A stretch of DNA of 64,000 bases from Liolophura sinensis. Taxonomy: Eukaryota > Mollusca > Polyplacophora > Chitonida > Chitonidae. Shown here piece by piece: positions 1 to 12,100 of this stretch (position 1 is its first letter; each line of letters opens with the position of its first letter). A program made the position numbers and the translations under genes. Under the pieces are notes generated by a model that saw nothing but the letters and a program-made list of their open reading frames with translations, searched no databases and had not been told where the DNA came from. The stretch covers positions 9,295,338-9,359,337 of the forward strand of contig NC_088302.1 in the NCBI RefSeq assembly GCF_032854445.1, read 5' to 3'.

Positions 1-1044
1 AAATAAATGAATCTACTCCTTTAATTTGGCTTAAAGAGTACTTTCTTTTAATACATCCCAGAATAATTCCTTCATCACTCCTCGTTCTCTCGATATACGC
101 ACTTATTTGCGGCATTGTTAAAGCTTTAAAATAATGCGACACGTAGGCATGAATCGATTGCTGGCTAAAGCCTACACTGCATGGAAATCAGATTTACATA
201 GCGTTCTTATTTTGCCTACGTCCATGGCCATCCAGCTTGAACATTTATGAAATGTGCACGTATTGGAACTAAGAACTAGAAGATCAGGCGATGGTACCAT
301 TGTGACGAAATGCATGTCTACAATATGACTCCAACACAATTTTATTTCAAGCAATGACAGACCGTGGCCCTGCCATCTTTATTGCCTGATTAGTGTTTAA
401 CGCGGTGCTCACGGATCTTTCTTCAACATGATCCAATAGCCAGGATTATGGGTACAAGTATTTAGGAGAAGCCGGAGTGCCCATGCAGAGTTTACCACCG
501 GCCTTGGTGGATCAGGAGCTGGAATCAATGTAGGGTGATACTGAAAGTTAAAAACACATCAATACACAGAATTGTCTGGAAGATCAATTCCATACGTATA
601 TTAGGGTCTCTGATAGCAGGGGTTGTACCATGCAATTTTCAGGATTGAAGTAGAATTACATATACTACGAGGCATAATGACTTTAACAGTTTCTGTTTTC
701 TGCCGTCATAAAAAAAAATCATAAAATTGAAGAGAACTTTCGTATCTGACCTTAATAAAATAAAATCAGTTTTTCCGCTATTATTTTCTCGATCCGAGGC
801 CCTATTCTGATCCAAGTATATTCACCTTATTCATGAATTAACCTTTTTAATCAGTTTTGCTTCTTTTTCTGTGTCGAATCTATAACATGTAGCATGTTTG
901 TCTGCTATTTTGGCACTTGCGCATCAGATTTACAAGCCATTCAATACATTAAAATTTGGATTTAAAAAGGCCTATATGCGTTTTATCTGCCTACATAATG
1001 TGGCATCCATGGATGAGTTTTTAGCGCGTTTGCACGTCACAATG

Positions 1045-1400
1045 AATTAGAGACTCTCACCAATGCGGCCGGTGTGAGTGTGCCTGGGAAGGTGTGTCAG
1101 CAATGCGTATAGTCGAGGGTTTCACCCCAGCTCTGCCCGGTTTCCTCAAACCATAATGCTGGCCACAATCGTATTTAGTGAGCTAGTCTTTAATGTGGAG
1201 TAAAAGGTCTAATAAATTGCGGTCGCTGTGAGTTCATGTCCAGTTCTTGCTGGCTTCCTCTTCAGTTATGTCTGGGAAAGTGCGGCAAAAACCTGTGTAT
1301 GGTCAAGGGTTTCACCCAGACTCTGCCCGGTTTCCTCCCACACAAAAACTATGTAATTTATTAATTTGACTGGGGTTTTTTAAATGCCCTACTCAAGAGT
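1045..1400 (+). mobile_element. Two decayed SINE-1 pieces, sense
   Basis: 1045-1190 carries CTCTCACCAATGCGGCCGGT and CTCTGCCCGGTTTCCTC; 1210-1400 carries TTGCGGTCGCTGTGAGTTCA and CTCTGCCCGGTTTCCTCCCA and ends near CCCTACTCAAGAGTATTTCA. They are separate, overlapping parts, so two insertions or a duplication. Confidence 0.7.
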
Positions 1401-1589
1401 ATTTCAGATACGAAAGTGGTCAGATTTAAGGGAGGAGGAAGATGGAATGCCAGGAGTAAGCGATACATATCAGAGGAGAGTTACTCCCAAGCACAACGCA
1501 GGTCGTAATGATGGAAGTGGACTAAGGTAAACTTCATGCAAGGCTACACAAGCTGGGTCTGTCAACTGCTTACTGTCACACAGGCCCGA

Positions 1590-1700
1590 GAAAAACAAAA
1601 GCAGGAAAAGCTAGAAAACTCCCCGCCCAAGAATGGGATTGAACCCACATCTCCTTTGATCTGGGAAAGACCAAAGCCACATGGAGCGGAATTTGCTTTC
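1590..1700 (-). mobile_element. SINE-3 head, antisense
   Basis: On the minus strand GTGGGTTCAATCCCATTCTT then GGGCGGGGAGTTTTC: a tRNA B box followed by the same body start as 44070-44240. Confidence 0.5.
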
Positions 1701-2199
1701 CCGGTGGTCAGCTTCATAAGTATCACCCTGGTATTTCGTTTACTTGTGACTGTGTATTATATTTGATACCAACAAAGCATATGACGTTAGTTTCAACACG
1801 GGCAGTCAGAATTTTACTCTCCATGATGTTGTCCTTTATATTATAGAATGAGGAAGCAGCAGAGAGCAGGCAAACCACTGATCTCAATTGGCAAGGTACT
1901 GACATATATTCCCACTTGTGATGTATAGACGAGCAGACCATACCTGTAGAAGAAAGAGTGGGTTTTCAACAAACTTTAGACCGCGTAAATTTTCAACACC
2001 AGTTTCGTTAACTAAGACCCACAAAAAGTGACAATAAGGACGCCACAGGCCTACCTTTCCTCCCAGTGAAGCAATATTGTTCAATAATACAGCTTCAATA
2101 ACAATCTAATTCTTATAAGACAGACATCAATTCAAAAGTCGCAATCAATCAAAATGTACATGTGCGAAAAATCAGACTTCTCAAAGGACTGAGATGGTA

Positions 2200-5100
2200 A
2201 GACAGTAAATTCAGGTATACAGTTTTAATTACAAAGGATTTTGTTAAGTAGCGGCTGTTGACAAAGTTCAGAACCAAGTAACACAGTATCTTTCAGTTTG
2301 CATGCTTAAATATGTGGAAGAACACATTAAATATTATCAGCCGACTACAAATGATTTATGAAAATCAAGATGAATTAATCACAAAATAATAATAATAATA
2401 ATAATATGATATATACAATGCTTTATGTGTCAAGAAAACAATCGCATACATATACTCTGGGATATTTGATATTTACATAACCTATACAGCATAAGAATTG
2501 CATGACAGGTTTAACAGAGGCTAAAGTAAGCGCAAAGTAATATAATAAAGCTGTTTCTTCTTATTTGCCAGATTTAACATTAGATAGTTACTTAAGTAAA
2601 AAAAAAACAGCAACCATCTAATAAAGTTTTACACAAAAAGTGTACCATTAACAGTATAAACAATGACAACAGTTAACAAAGCTGAAATCAGCGACGCTGC
2701 ACGCTAGGTCTACCCATCTCTACAGTAAAACAACACGATCTAGCCTACTCACAGATCTGACCCTAAAACACTTTAACCCACACAACAGGCTTAAATGATA
2801 AGGTGATATCTAAACACTTCGCCAATTTACACATCAAAGTTGATTTCTCAAATAATAGCTGAACATTACAACTCAGAAGATAGTGTAGATAGAAGTTTTA
2901 ACCCTTCCTACAACCAAATAGGTACAGCTGTATTGTAAGATTTCATATACGGGACGTCATGAAAGTCAAACCCCCCAAAACCTAATTACACCATCAATCG
3001 TTTGCGGCCAAACATTTGTTGGTGAAAGCCATGTTCATACCTCGTTACTATGTTTGGGAAGGAGTCTAAGCTGTTGATACACGATCTGGCACACAACAGT
3101 TAACTTGTGATAAAATTAAAGCAGTTTCAGAAAACCTACAATTTTCACAAACCAGATAACAAACAAAAATGGTGCCAAAGTTTTTCCCAGAATGCACTGG
3201 CATAAGTAAGCAGTGAAGTAATTATGGGGCAGCGATATACTGTTTCTATGCCAAAAGTTGCTCTCAGATAACAACTTTGACATTTTGATGCATGCTGATG
3301 ATAAACGCTGCCCAAATTGTACCTTTTTCCAATACGAGTTTAGAAAACCTTACAACAAATGGTGATGAGACCCATCGTCCATGTCTCGATTTCCATATTC
3401 AATTTACTGAAAGCATTTTCTCCACACAACTTCTTTTTTGGTCAACCGGGTAAATTCTATGCATTGCACGCCACTTGAACACACCCTCTGACTATAATAA
3501 CAGTAGTACTTAACAGCACACCGTACACACTCCACAGGTGCAAGCTATACTACCAACATTTCATATAAAAACTCTCAGATCACACAATGAGCTAATAATC
3601 AACAGAACAGAAAACAGTATCATTTTTAAAGTGTCTGAGAACAGACACTTACCACAAAAATTGCCATTAAAACTCTCCATATTAAAAAAATCGCATGAAG
3701 TACATACCACCCTTTATATTAATTATTACAGCTACTCTAATAAGGTGACCTATTCTTTTTCATTCTTAACATTTTCACATATCTTACTAGATGGTTCTGT
3801 CTTCTACCTCTATTCATGAAACATTTATAATTTAACAGCAATGAAAAGGCCCAATGCAGACAAAATACACTGCAAGGTAGGACTGGTCACCAATAAAGAA
3901 TGTAAAGGAAAATTAAGTGCATACAAATGTATGTAAAAGCAGCGGGGCATAGGCCAAATATTTTGTCACGAAAAACAGGGATTTGGAAGGTCATTGGCTA
4001 ACTCCCAAACTAAAACATTAACTCGGAGAATATACTTTGTCATACAGGTACGCAGCTCGCTCCATAGTTTTGTCTGGAAGATAATACCACGTAACTCTTC
4101 AACCTTTTAAAACATTATTTTCGAACATTCTGAGAGAACTATGGGATGTAGACAAATAATCTGCACAGTTTCATGAAGCCTGCATCTTTAATGACACAAA
4201 CAATCATTTAAGCATCATTTTCATAATAATTAATTGCATAAATTAAACTGAAAAAAGTGCTTTAGTGGTTGAAAAGGTTGAAAAATTACAGTACCTGGCT
4301 CACCCTCCACCATATGAAGTCATAGCCATTTAGTGCTTCATGTACTGTGATTTGCACAAACAAATAAAAGTCGAATGAGGGCCAAATCACAAATGATCAA
4401 AGTCTAAGTATGGCACATTTTATGTGTAAAAATCTGAACATGTTGGTCACTAAATAGCTAAGGATTTATTCTAAATCTTGTCCCACATGATTAAGCATTA
4501 CATGACTTGAGGACATCTCGTATCTGTAGCCAAAATATTTAGATGTCAACAAACTTAAAATTTTTTATACTACACTACTGAAAACTGCATGGATAAATGT
4601 GCGCTTTACATGATTTCCCCATCACATACTGTCAAAGATCATAACATCAACTCCAAATTTTCAAAGATAAATACATGACAAGAAAATGATTAAAATAAAA
4701 TAAAATAAAATGAAGCACCAATATTTGCAAATGATGGCCAGAGCCATAATCATACCAGGGAAAACTCCACTGTTCTTTTCTTTCGTTGATGCAAAAAATT
4801 ACATGTATCTAGTGGGTGTACCGGGACTAAAACAGAAAGCATTATCATGTGCAAGGGAGAGAAATCATACATTCCCTGTGGATACCTATTCACATCTAAC
4901 AGGCAGTGCTAATGAACTGAACTGTATGTCATTTGAATACTGACTGACAACAAACTTGTGCTAAAGCAAAGGTAACACATAAACAAAATAGTGTATTTCA
5001 GTTTTTTTTTCTCTATTAAAGCTTATGTCCATATCTAATAAATAAGGCGAAGTACTTCATAGGAAAGATAAGATGGAAAAAAGATAGAATAAAGGTAGGT

Positions 5101-5891
5101 GTATGGAAATAAATGATGTTAAGGATGAGAAGTAAGATGTAGTCTCAAGCCGAGAGGCAAGTATTAAAATAACGTACGGCTCTGAGAATAAGACGTCTAA
5201 ATCACAGCTGAAAATCAAGTGCTGAATTGAACACACGGAAACTTTGCAGCTTGCAGTAGATCTAACCTATAATAACAACACCCTGTTTATTAACCCAATA
5301 AAAAGGCTGTAGCTTTGGTATGAGACTGATTGTGACCTCTAAATCTAAATGAACAGCATGATCCATCACTCACTCACTCAGGTGTCATGATAATTCAATA
5401 GCTGACTCGATTCCAACAGGCAATATATACTGTATAAAACAGGCTCATGTAAAAGTGTACTGAAAAAAAGCTTCAGTGACAGCTGATCTGCATACTCCAC
5501 TGCATACTGGTGTTTGTCAATATTGTAGGTGCCAGTTCAACCCAAACAGGAAATTCAGAGCACCTTGGTGTAACACTGCATCAAATGTCCACCATGTTAT
5601 TGTGTGTACATGTACATAGTAGAGCCCTAACAATTTCTGTGTTCATCTTACACAAAGGACTGTGAAGACATCAGCACATAAGGGTCTATCCATGGCAAGT
5701 AGGGGCTTATGGAATGATTTCGGTCTTATTTACAGCAACCAATATAAATGGGGGTACAATATCAAAATGGTGATCGATGGCTGCACTGTGACCAAAGAAA
5801 TCCGTTCCTGAGAAACACACTGCCAATGGCACTGCTCCTTTCCTTGATTACTCCGAACTAAGTGAGCTGTATTCGTCCTATATCCACGGCA
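2200..5891 (-). other. PTPN9: Probable PTPN9 3' UTR and downstream flank
   Basis: AT-rich sequence directly after the PTPN9 stop, with no convincing exon on either strand. Several minus-strand AATAAA words occur (TTTATT on plus, for example near 5284), so the cleavage site cannot be fixed. It holds one TIR element copy (4091-4289), an AAT run near 2388-2405 and an AAAAT run near 4690-4710. Confidence 0.4.
4091..4289. mobile_element. Short TIR element, copy 1
   Basis: Begins GTAACTCTTCAACCTTTT and ends AAAAGGTTGAAAAATTAC, so the ends are inverted repeats. Interior words CATTCTGAGAGAACTATGG and GTGCTTTAGTGGTTG recur in other copies. Confidence 0.75.
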
Positions 5892-6121
5892 CTAACCCTC
5901 GCTGTCACTGTCACTCTCAAACCCTGCCAAGTCCACCTCATTGAGCAGAAGGCCCTCTGCCTGAGCATACTCAATTATGGCCAAGTGACAGAAGACATAC
6001 TGATCTGGCATCTGGATACTGAAGGCTCTCTGGGAGCGGATCCGGCACACTGTCCCGTGGATATCCACCACACCTTCATCGTGAAGGCGATGAAGATTTA
6101 TGTCCATTGTGATGAAAGTAC
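5892..6121 (-). CDS. PTPN9: PTPN9 coding exon 12 (Q-loop, stop)
   Basis: 230 nt including [22 protein letters not shown] is the Q-loop region (human RMRTQRAFSIQTPEQYYFC). The C-terminus is short and acidic, ending FESDSDSEG. Confidence 0.95.
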
Positions 6122-9100
6122 CTGAAAATATAATCAGAACTCATGGTTTATACCAATATCAAATTTATGGTTATCATGTTGATGCATGATTGTATCATGT
6201 CCTTATCCATACGTCTCACCTATATTTGTATGTAAGAAGTCAAAACAATCTGACAAGTCTATGAATACTGATTAATAAACAATAAACACATTATTACGAA
6301 AAAAACTTGGTGGGTAGGGACTATTTGTCTACATGAATTACACATGTCGGGGTGAACAAGAACTGTCCATCTCATGGGACTCTAAGCTGGCACCCTAGCG
6401 TGATGTGATGCTACATGCAGCATGATGTGATACAAGAGCAATCCTCTTCCTGACGGCAAGAAATAAATCCCTAATATTCTTTGACAGCAAAAAAAAATCC
6501 CTAATCCTCTTTTGGGTGGCAAGAAATAAATCCCTAATACTCTTTGACGGCAAAAAAAAATCCCTAATCCTCTTTTGGATGGCAAGAAATAAATCCATAA
6601 TCCTCTCTTTGATGGTAAGAAATAAACCCATAATCCTCTTTTTGATGGCAAGAAATAAACCCATAATCCTCTCTTTGATGGTAAGAAATAAATCCATAAT
6701 CCTCTTTTTGATGACAAGAAATAAATCCATCATCCTGTCTGATGGAACGAAATAAATCCATAATTCTCTTTTTAAAGGCAAGAAATAAACCACAATTCTC
6801 TTTGATGGTACGAAATAAACCCATAATAACCTCTGATGGAACGAAACAAATCTATAATCCTCTTTTTAATGGCAAGAAAATAAATTCATAATCCTCTTTT
6901 TGTTGGCAAGAAGTAAGTGCAGAATGCAGATTTATGACAACAATCCTCAGGTGTCTGAGACACAGGCACTGTAACATTCACACAAAAATTCCCTGGTTTT
7001 TAAATTTTAAATGTGGGCTAAACTCAACACAGCTGCCAGCCTCATCAATGCATCACTGAGAGGTTTATCTGACTGGTGTTTTTACGCCGTACTCAAGAAT
7101 ATTTCACTTATACTACGGCGGCCAGCATTATGGTGGGAGGAAACTGAGCAGAGCCCGGAGGAAACCCACAACCATCGGCGGTTGCTGCCAGGCCTTCTCA
7201 CACACAGTCGGAGATGAAGTCAGCATGAGCTAGACTTGAACACACAGCGACTGCATTGGTGAGAGGCTCCCGGGTCATTACGCTGCACTAGCGCGCTAAC
7301 CAACTTAGCCACAGGGGCCCTCGCTGAGACTTTGATTTTTGCAAAGTATCTTTACTTCTTTACTGAAAAGAAAACATGAAAAGTGAAGCCATGTGGCAGG
7401 CCGATTACTTAAGATTCTGCCTTTAGTTTTGCTTTTTGTTTACAAACGTGCATGTCATTTAAATTTGGAAGTTGGTTGGGGGGATGGTGGGGGAGGGGCA
7501 TATATGCTATAGCTATGTATACTGAAGACATTATCAATCAACATTCTGGCATTGTCACTATGAAAAATCTCATCACAGACCATCCATTAGCAACAGCCAC
7601 AATGTTTGTTTTCATGTACTTATTACATGAATATATGAGCCTCATACTTGTACGTACCTGTTCTACCTATCCCAGCACTACAATGAACGACAATAGGCGG
7701 GCCCATCGGGTGACCTTTCCACGCTGACCCCATGACCTTGGTACATTCGCTTTGGTATTTTCTGACGCTGAACAGGAAGTCTAGGAAAGCCGAAGCGGAG
7801 TGAGGTATGCCATAGTCTGGCCAGCCTGTGAACTGTATGTGTATAACTTCCCTGGACTCCTCCGTCTGTAATGACCAATACAACACATTACAGGCTGGTC
7901 AAGGACTGCAATTTCATTATATAAGGCACACTTCTGTCAGTGTAATTCTTCAATCTATCTGCGTGATGTTTATTAAAGGATAGTCTGAAGGCACTTTCCT
8001 GTGTAGACTGCTAAATTCATACTTCGACTTGAAATTGAACAAGCGTAGTTTAGTCTCAAAAATCAAATTAAAAATGTGCTCAAATCACACTAAAAGTTGC
8101 TCTTTTGTGTGGGAAAAGGTTGAGGAATTAATGGCTGCAATGTATGCTTAAAGAAAAGCAGCTCTTACAAGCTATGTTACATGTTACCGCATTCTGGCAA
8201 TGAATTTTGGATCATGGTCACAATGAAGAACAAGTAAAACAAGTTTGAGTAAGCTGCTGTTCTTTTCCAAAATATTTCCTTTTATGTATGACCATAATTT
8301 ATTTGTTTATTTGATCGGTGTTTTATGCTGTACTCAAGAATATTTCACTTATACGATGGCCAGCATTATGGTGGGAGGAAAACGGGCATTGTGTTCGTAA
8401 GGCAAAGAGCTAGTTCACAAGCATGACAGCTTGGAAACAGTTGAGAAATGATCCCAATAACAATGCCAATTACAAAACAGCCTGCTTGTCTAGTCAGAGG
8501 GGTAAAACAAGCTCCTCGTCACGTTGAGTCATACTGTTTGATTATACCCTTTGCACTTAACCCCCCCACCCGACCTCCCAAAAAAAAAACCCTAAACAAA
8601 AACAACCACCTTTACTGAAATTACACAAAATATGTGGTGTGGTTTAGTTATCTCCTACTGCCCTGTCTCTGTTTTTGAGCAGTACAAGTGTAAACAATGC
8701 CCCACTGCCTGACACTGTTACCATCACATGATATATGACATTTATGGATGGTCTAGTTCAGCTAGGGCTCTTACCTTTGTATTGTGTAAGATGAGAGAGG
8801 TGACTGTATAGTCTCTGTATTGTTCGATTGCTCGGTTGCACACCAGGAATTCACTATACTGGTCATCGGTCTCCTCTTCATTAGGCCAGTATTGACCACA
8901 CTTCATACGTCCCCTCTCTACTGCTCTGTCAACATAACAAATCAGTCATTTACACAGTATGTCATCACTAATGCCAGCTACACAATCATTACCTAATTAG
9001 GGAAAAGCTCTACACTTTTACATTTACCTGATCTCGTTCATAGATTCATAAATCGTAAAGGTATAGGTAAGGCAACATCACCTTTATTCTGTGCTTTAAG

Positions 9101-12100
9101 GGTGAGCGGACACTAAAAAATTCACACATGGAACAAAAATAAAACCTTTTTATATTGTCTGATCTTGATATTTTATGATTTTCCTGGTTTTTTATCCTTT
9201 GCTAACAGCGAAAAGTGATTCTGCCTATAAAACAAAAATTAAGATTGGTGTGGGCTAATGGCAAATCAGCAGATATCAATTCTAAATCTTCCACAGAGAA
9301 GGTGATTTTGTCCTAGTCTGCTGCAAGCACTTTATTATTTTAGGGAACGTCTTCAGTACATCTACTAACTTTGTTGTCATGACGACCACCCGAGTCTGTT
9401 GATCCCAAACCATCCTCCAGAAGTCCCCTGATGTCTTTGGAAGTGGTCCTACAATGAGGAAGATGTATTACATGGGATGAGAAACTTGAAACAAGATGGA
9501 AATCTTAGCCATAAAAGATATAAATCATTGACCATTAGAATGAAAGACATCATCCCCAGAGAAAGGGACACTGGCTACCAGCACGATCATGACTTTTGGG
9601 ACAGATAAACTAAAGCATCATTTCACGTTTGCTTCACATGTATTCTATTTCATTATCAGTTTCAACGAATGTCTTCTAATCTACTGAACACATGTATGTC
9701 TGTATACAACAGTTCAAATTAAACCTTAACATGCTATAAAGTGACTTTCCGTAAGACGGCCCAGAGGCCATGTGATCTCAGTAACACAAAGCATGGTGAG
9801 AAAAGAATTATAGTCCCAATGTTCTAACATAAAAAGATGCCTGTTTTAGAATCACTGTTAGTGAGAGTGTATTTATTGGATTTGTCAAATTTTCAGATTT
9901 CCAGACAGTCTGAGTAATCCTATAGTATTAAAGCTTATGTGATGTTTTCTTGTACAACTAGGGTTTACTGGTCACTGAGGGAATGTAACAAACAGGCCTT
10001 TTTCTCTATGTTTCAACATGAGATGGTCATTTCATTTTCTCATGCTAAGGTGATCACATGGTCTCCAACTTCCAATCCAGGCTACCTTACAGAATCACTA
10101 AGGTTTGACTGTGGTAAACACTATTTACACTATAACCCCTCTTCTTTACATCCTCTGACTACACTTACAGACTTGATACTCAAGAAAACAGTACATGTAC
10201 AAAGTTGTCTGGGTGTAGACAAAATCTCCCCATCACACAGCTTTTATTCCATTTGATATAACCACAACAAAGGGTGTAAACTCACCTTGCGTGGAGATGT
10301 AGGCATTTTTCTGTTTGTAGCCATCCACAAAGTTAGCATTGATGTAATCCGTGCTGGGATCATCATCCGTCGTGGGTAAAATCACTCGTGAGTGATCAAA
10401 ACACAACACATCTGTGTAGCGGTTCTTTGCTAAGTTGTGCTTAGCTCTATCCAAGTAAAAGAAACATACGAATATCATTAGTCACAAGACATCTGACCAT
10501 ACATGTGATATCCTATGCTCATTACATATATATGTTGTCTTCTCTGATTTCTTATCTTCTTTTTATTTTTACCAGAACTTTGATCATAACTGCAGATGTT
10601 CAGAGCTTGAATTCAACAAAGATATAATATTCATCAACATTTGATTGTAATGTATTACATTTGTATTGTAATTTACAGCAGTGTTATTCAGTATATGTGA
10701 TCACCACTTTGTAAACAAATTACTGGAGTACAGGCATGTAGTTTGATTTGCAACAACATCTTAAAATCAGAAAATATTCTAAATTTTAAGGACAAAATGA
10801 ATTTAATCTCCTTACTAAACAGAGAGAAGAATAATTAATATTTATGTCCTAGTTAACAATTTTTCATTCATATGACGATGAGGAGTCAACAGGTGTGTCA
10901 ACATATACGTTTTGCCTTCTTGTGGCAGGGCGAGTTCATGCCGCTAGAGTGCAGATGCCACTGAAGTATCATGCCGCAGACACCAGACACGACACCGTTA
11001 CCCCATCCAGTCAATATTAAAACGGGGGCCGGCCAGTCATGTTTCCTTGCTCAAGGCTCTCAGTGCTGAACACTAAGCAAGGCAGCAGCAAGTATCATTT
11101 TTAAAGTCTTCTGTATGACCCGATCCGGATCTGACCCGGGGTAATGAGCTATCATACATCAAATTCATGTATGTACATCAGCGAGTAACAATAATTTACA
11201 CACATATACCTTTACATATCAGCTCTAGTACATGAAGAACAGTGTCAAACATCTCTAATCTACACTTTTACTTACTTTGAAGTATTAAACGTTCCAGCGG
11301 GTGCTTCCATTTTGATTTTTGCATATTCTTGGAACAGCCCACTCTTGCGTAATGTCTTTATGTGATTGATAAGCTCCTCTAGAGTCATGCCTCCTGAATC
11401 TGGCAAATGAATAGAGTCTTCTAAAATGTTGGGCCCCGATGGAGGGCGCTTTTTCCTGGGAAGTGGGGGTGGGGGAACGTCCCCGGGGTAAGAGTCTGAA
11501 GGGGAGCTGTCTGAGGAGCGCTTCCTGCTGGCTTCTGTCAGACCGCTCCTTTTGTAGTTGAAATGTTGTGAGTCCTCTTTTTCCACAGCCACTTCCTTTT
11601 CAGTGTCACTGTTCAAGAACAGAGCATCATGCATTTCCTTTTCGCGCTCCTCGTGGTTGTGTTTTTCACTTACAGTTTCACGTGAGCCCTCTGACTCGAA
11701 ATCACTGAACACAACGTTATTGTCCGTGTCACTGGACACACTTGACATACTGGTCTGGCGTAGCGATCCGTGAAGACCCCGGCTGATAAAATAGCTGTCC
11801 ATATCGGGGTTCTGATTGGCAGCCACTAACAAGCAGACCTGTAGCCATGCTTTATGATTAATCTTCAAACCTCCACCCAGGTGCTCAGGAATACTGTCTC
11901 GGGGGATGTGATTGGGCAACTGGGACTTGTTCACAGTAAACACCTGGCAAACATAAACATGTAAGCTATAACACCTGATTGCCTTCAAATTATACAAGCT
12001 GTCCTACACAATTTACAAGTAAAACTTTAAAAACACTTTTTTTATACAAAAAAAAACAAACAAAACAAAACAGCACAACAGTGCAGAGCCTGACAGTCAT

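Larger units (their letters stand above)
1..2200. other. Intergenic flank with SINE remains
   Basis: No exon is supported on either strand. Two decayed SINE-1 pieces lie at about 1045-1190 and 1210-1400, and a SINE-3 head at about 1590-1700. Short ORFs here have no recognisable similarity. Confidence 0.5.
6122..7657 (-). other. PTPN9 intron 11
   Basis: Holds the 33-bp minisatellite and the SINE-1 copy at 7060-7320. Nothing else seen. Confidence 0.7.
7866..11275 (-). other. PTPN9 introns 7-10
   Basis: Between exons 8-11 these hold TIR copy 2, the SINE-1 fragment at 8300 and the SINE-2 copy at 10918. ORF 9939-10256 has no recognised similarity. Confidence 0.6.
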
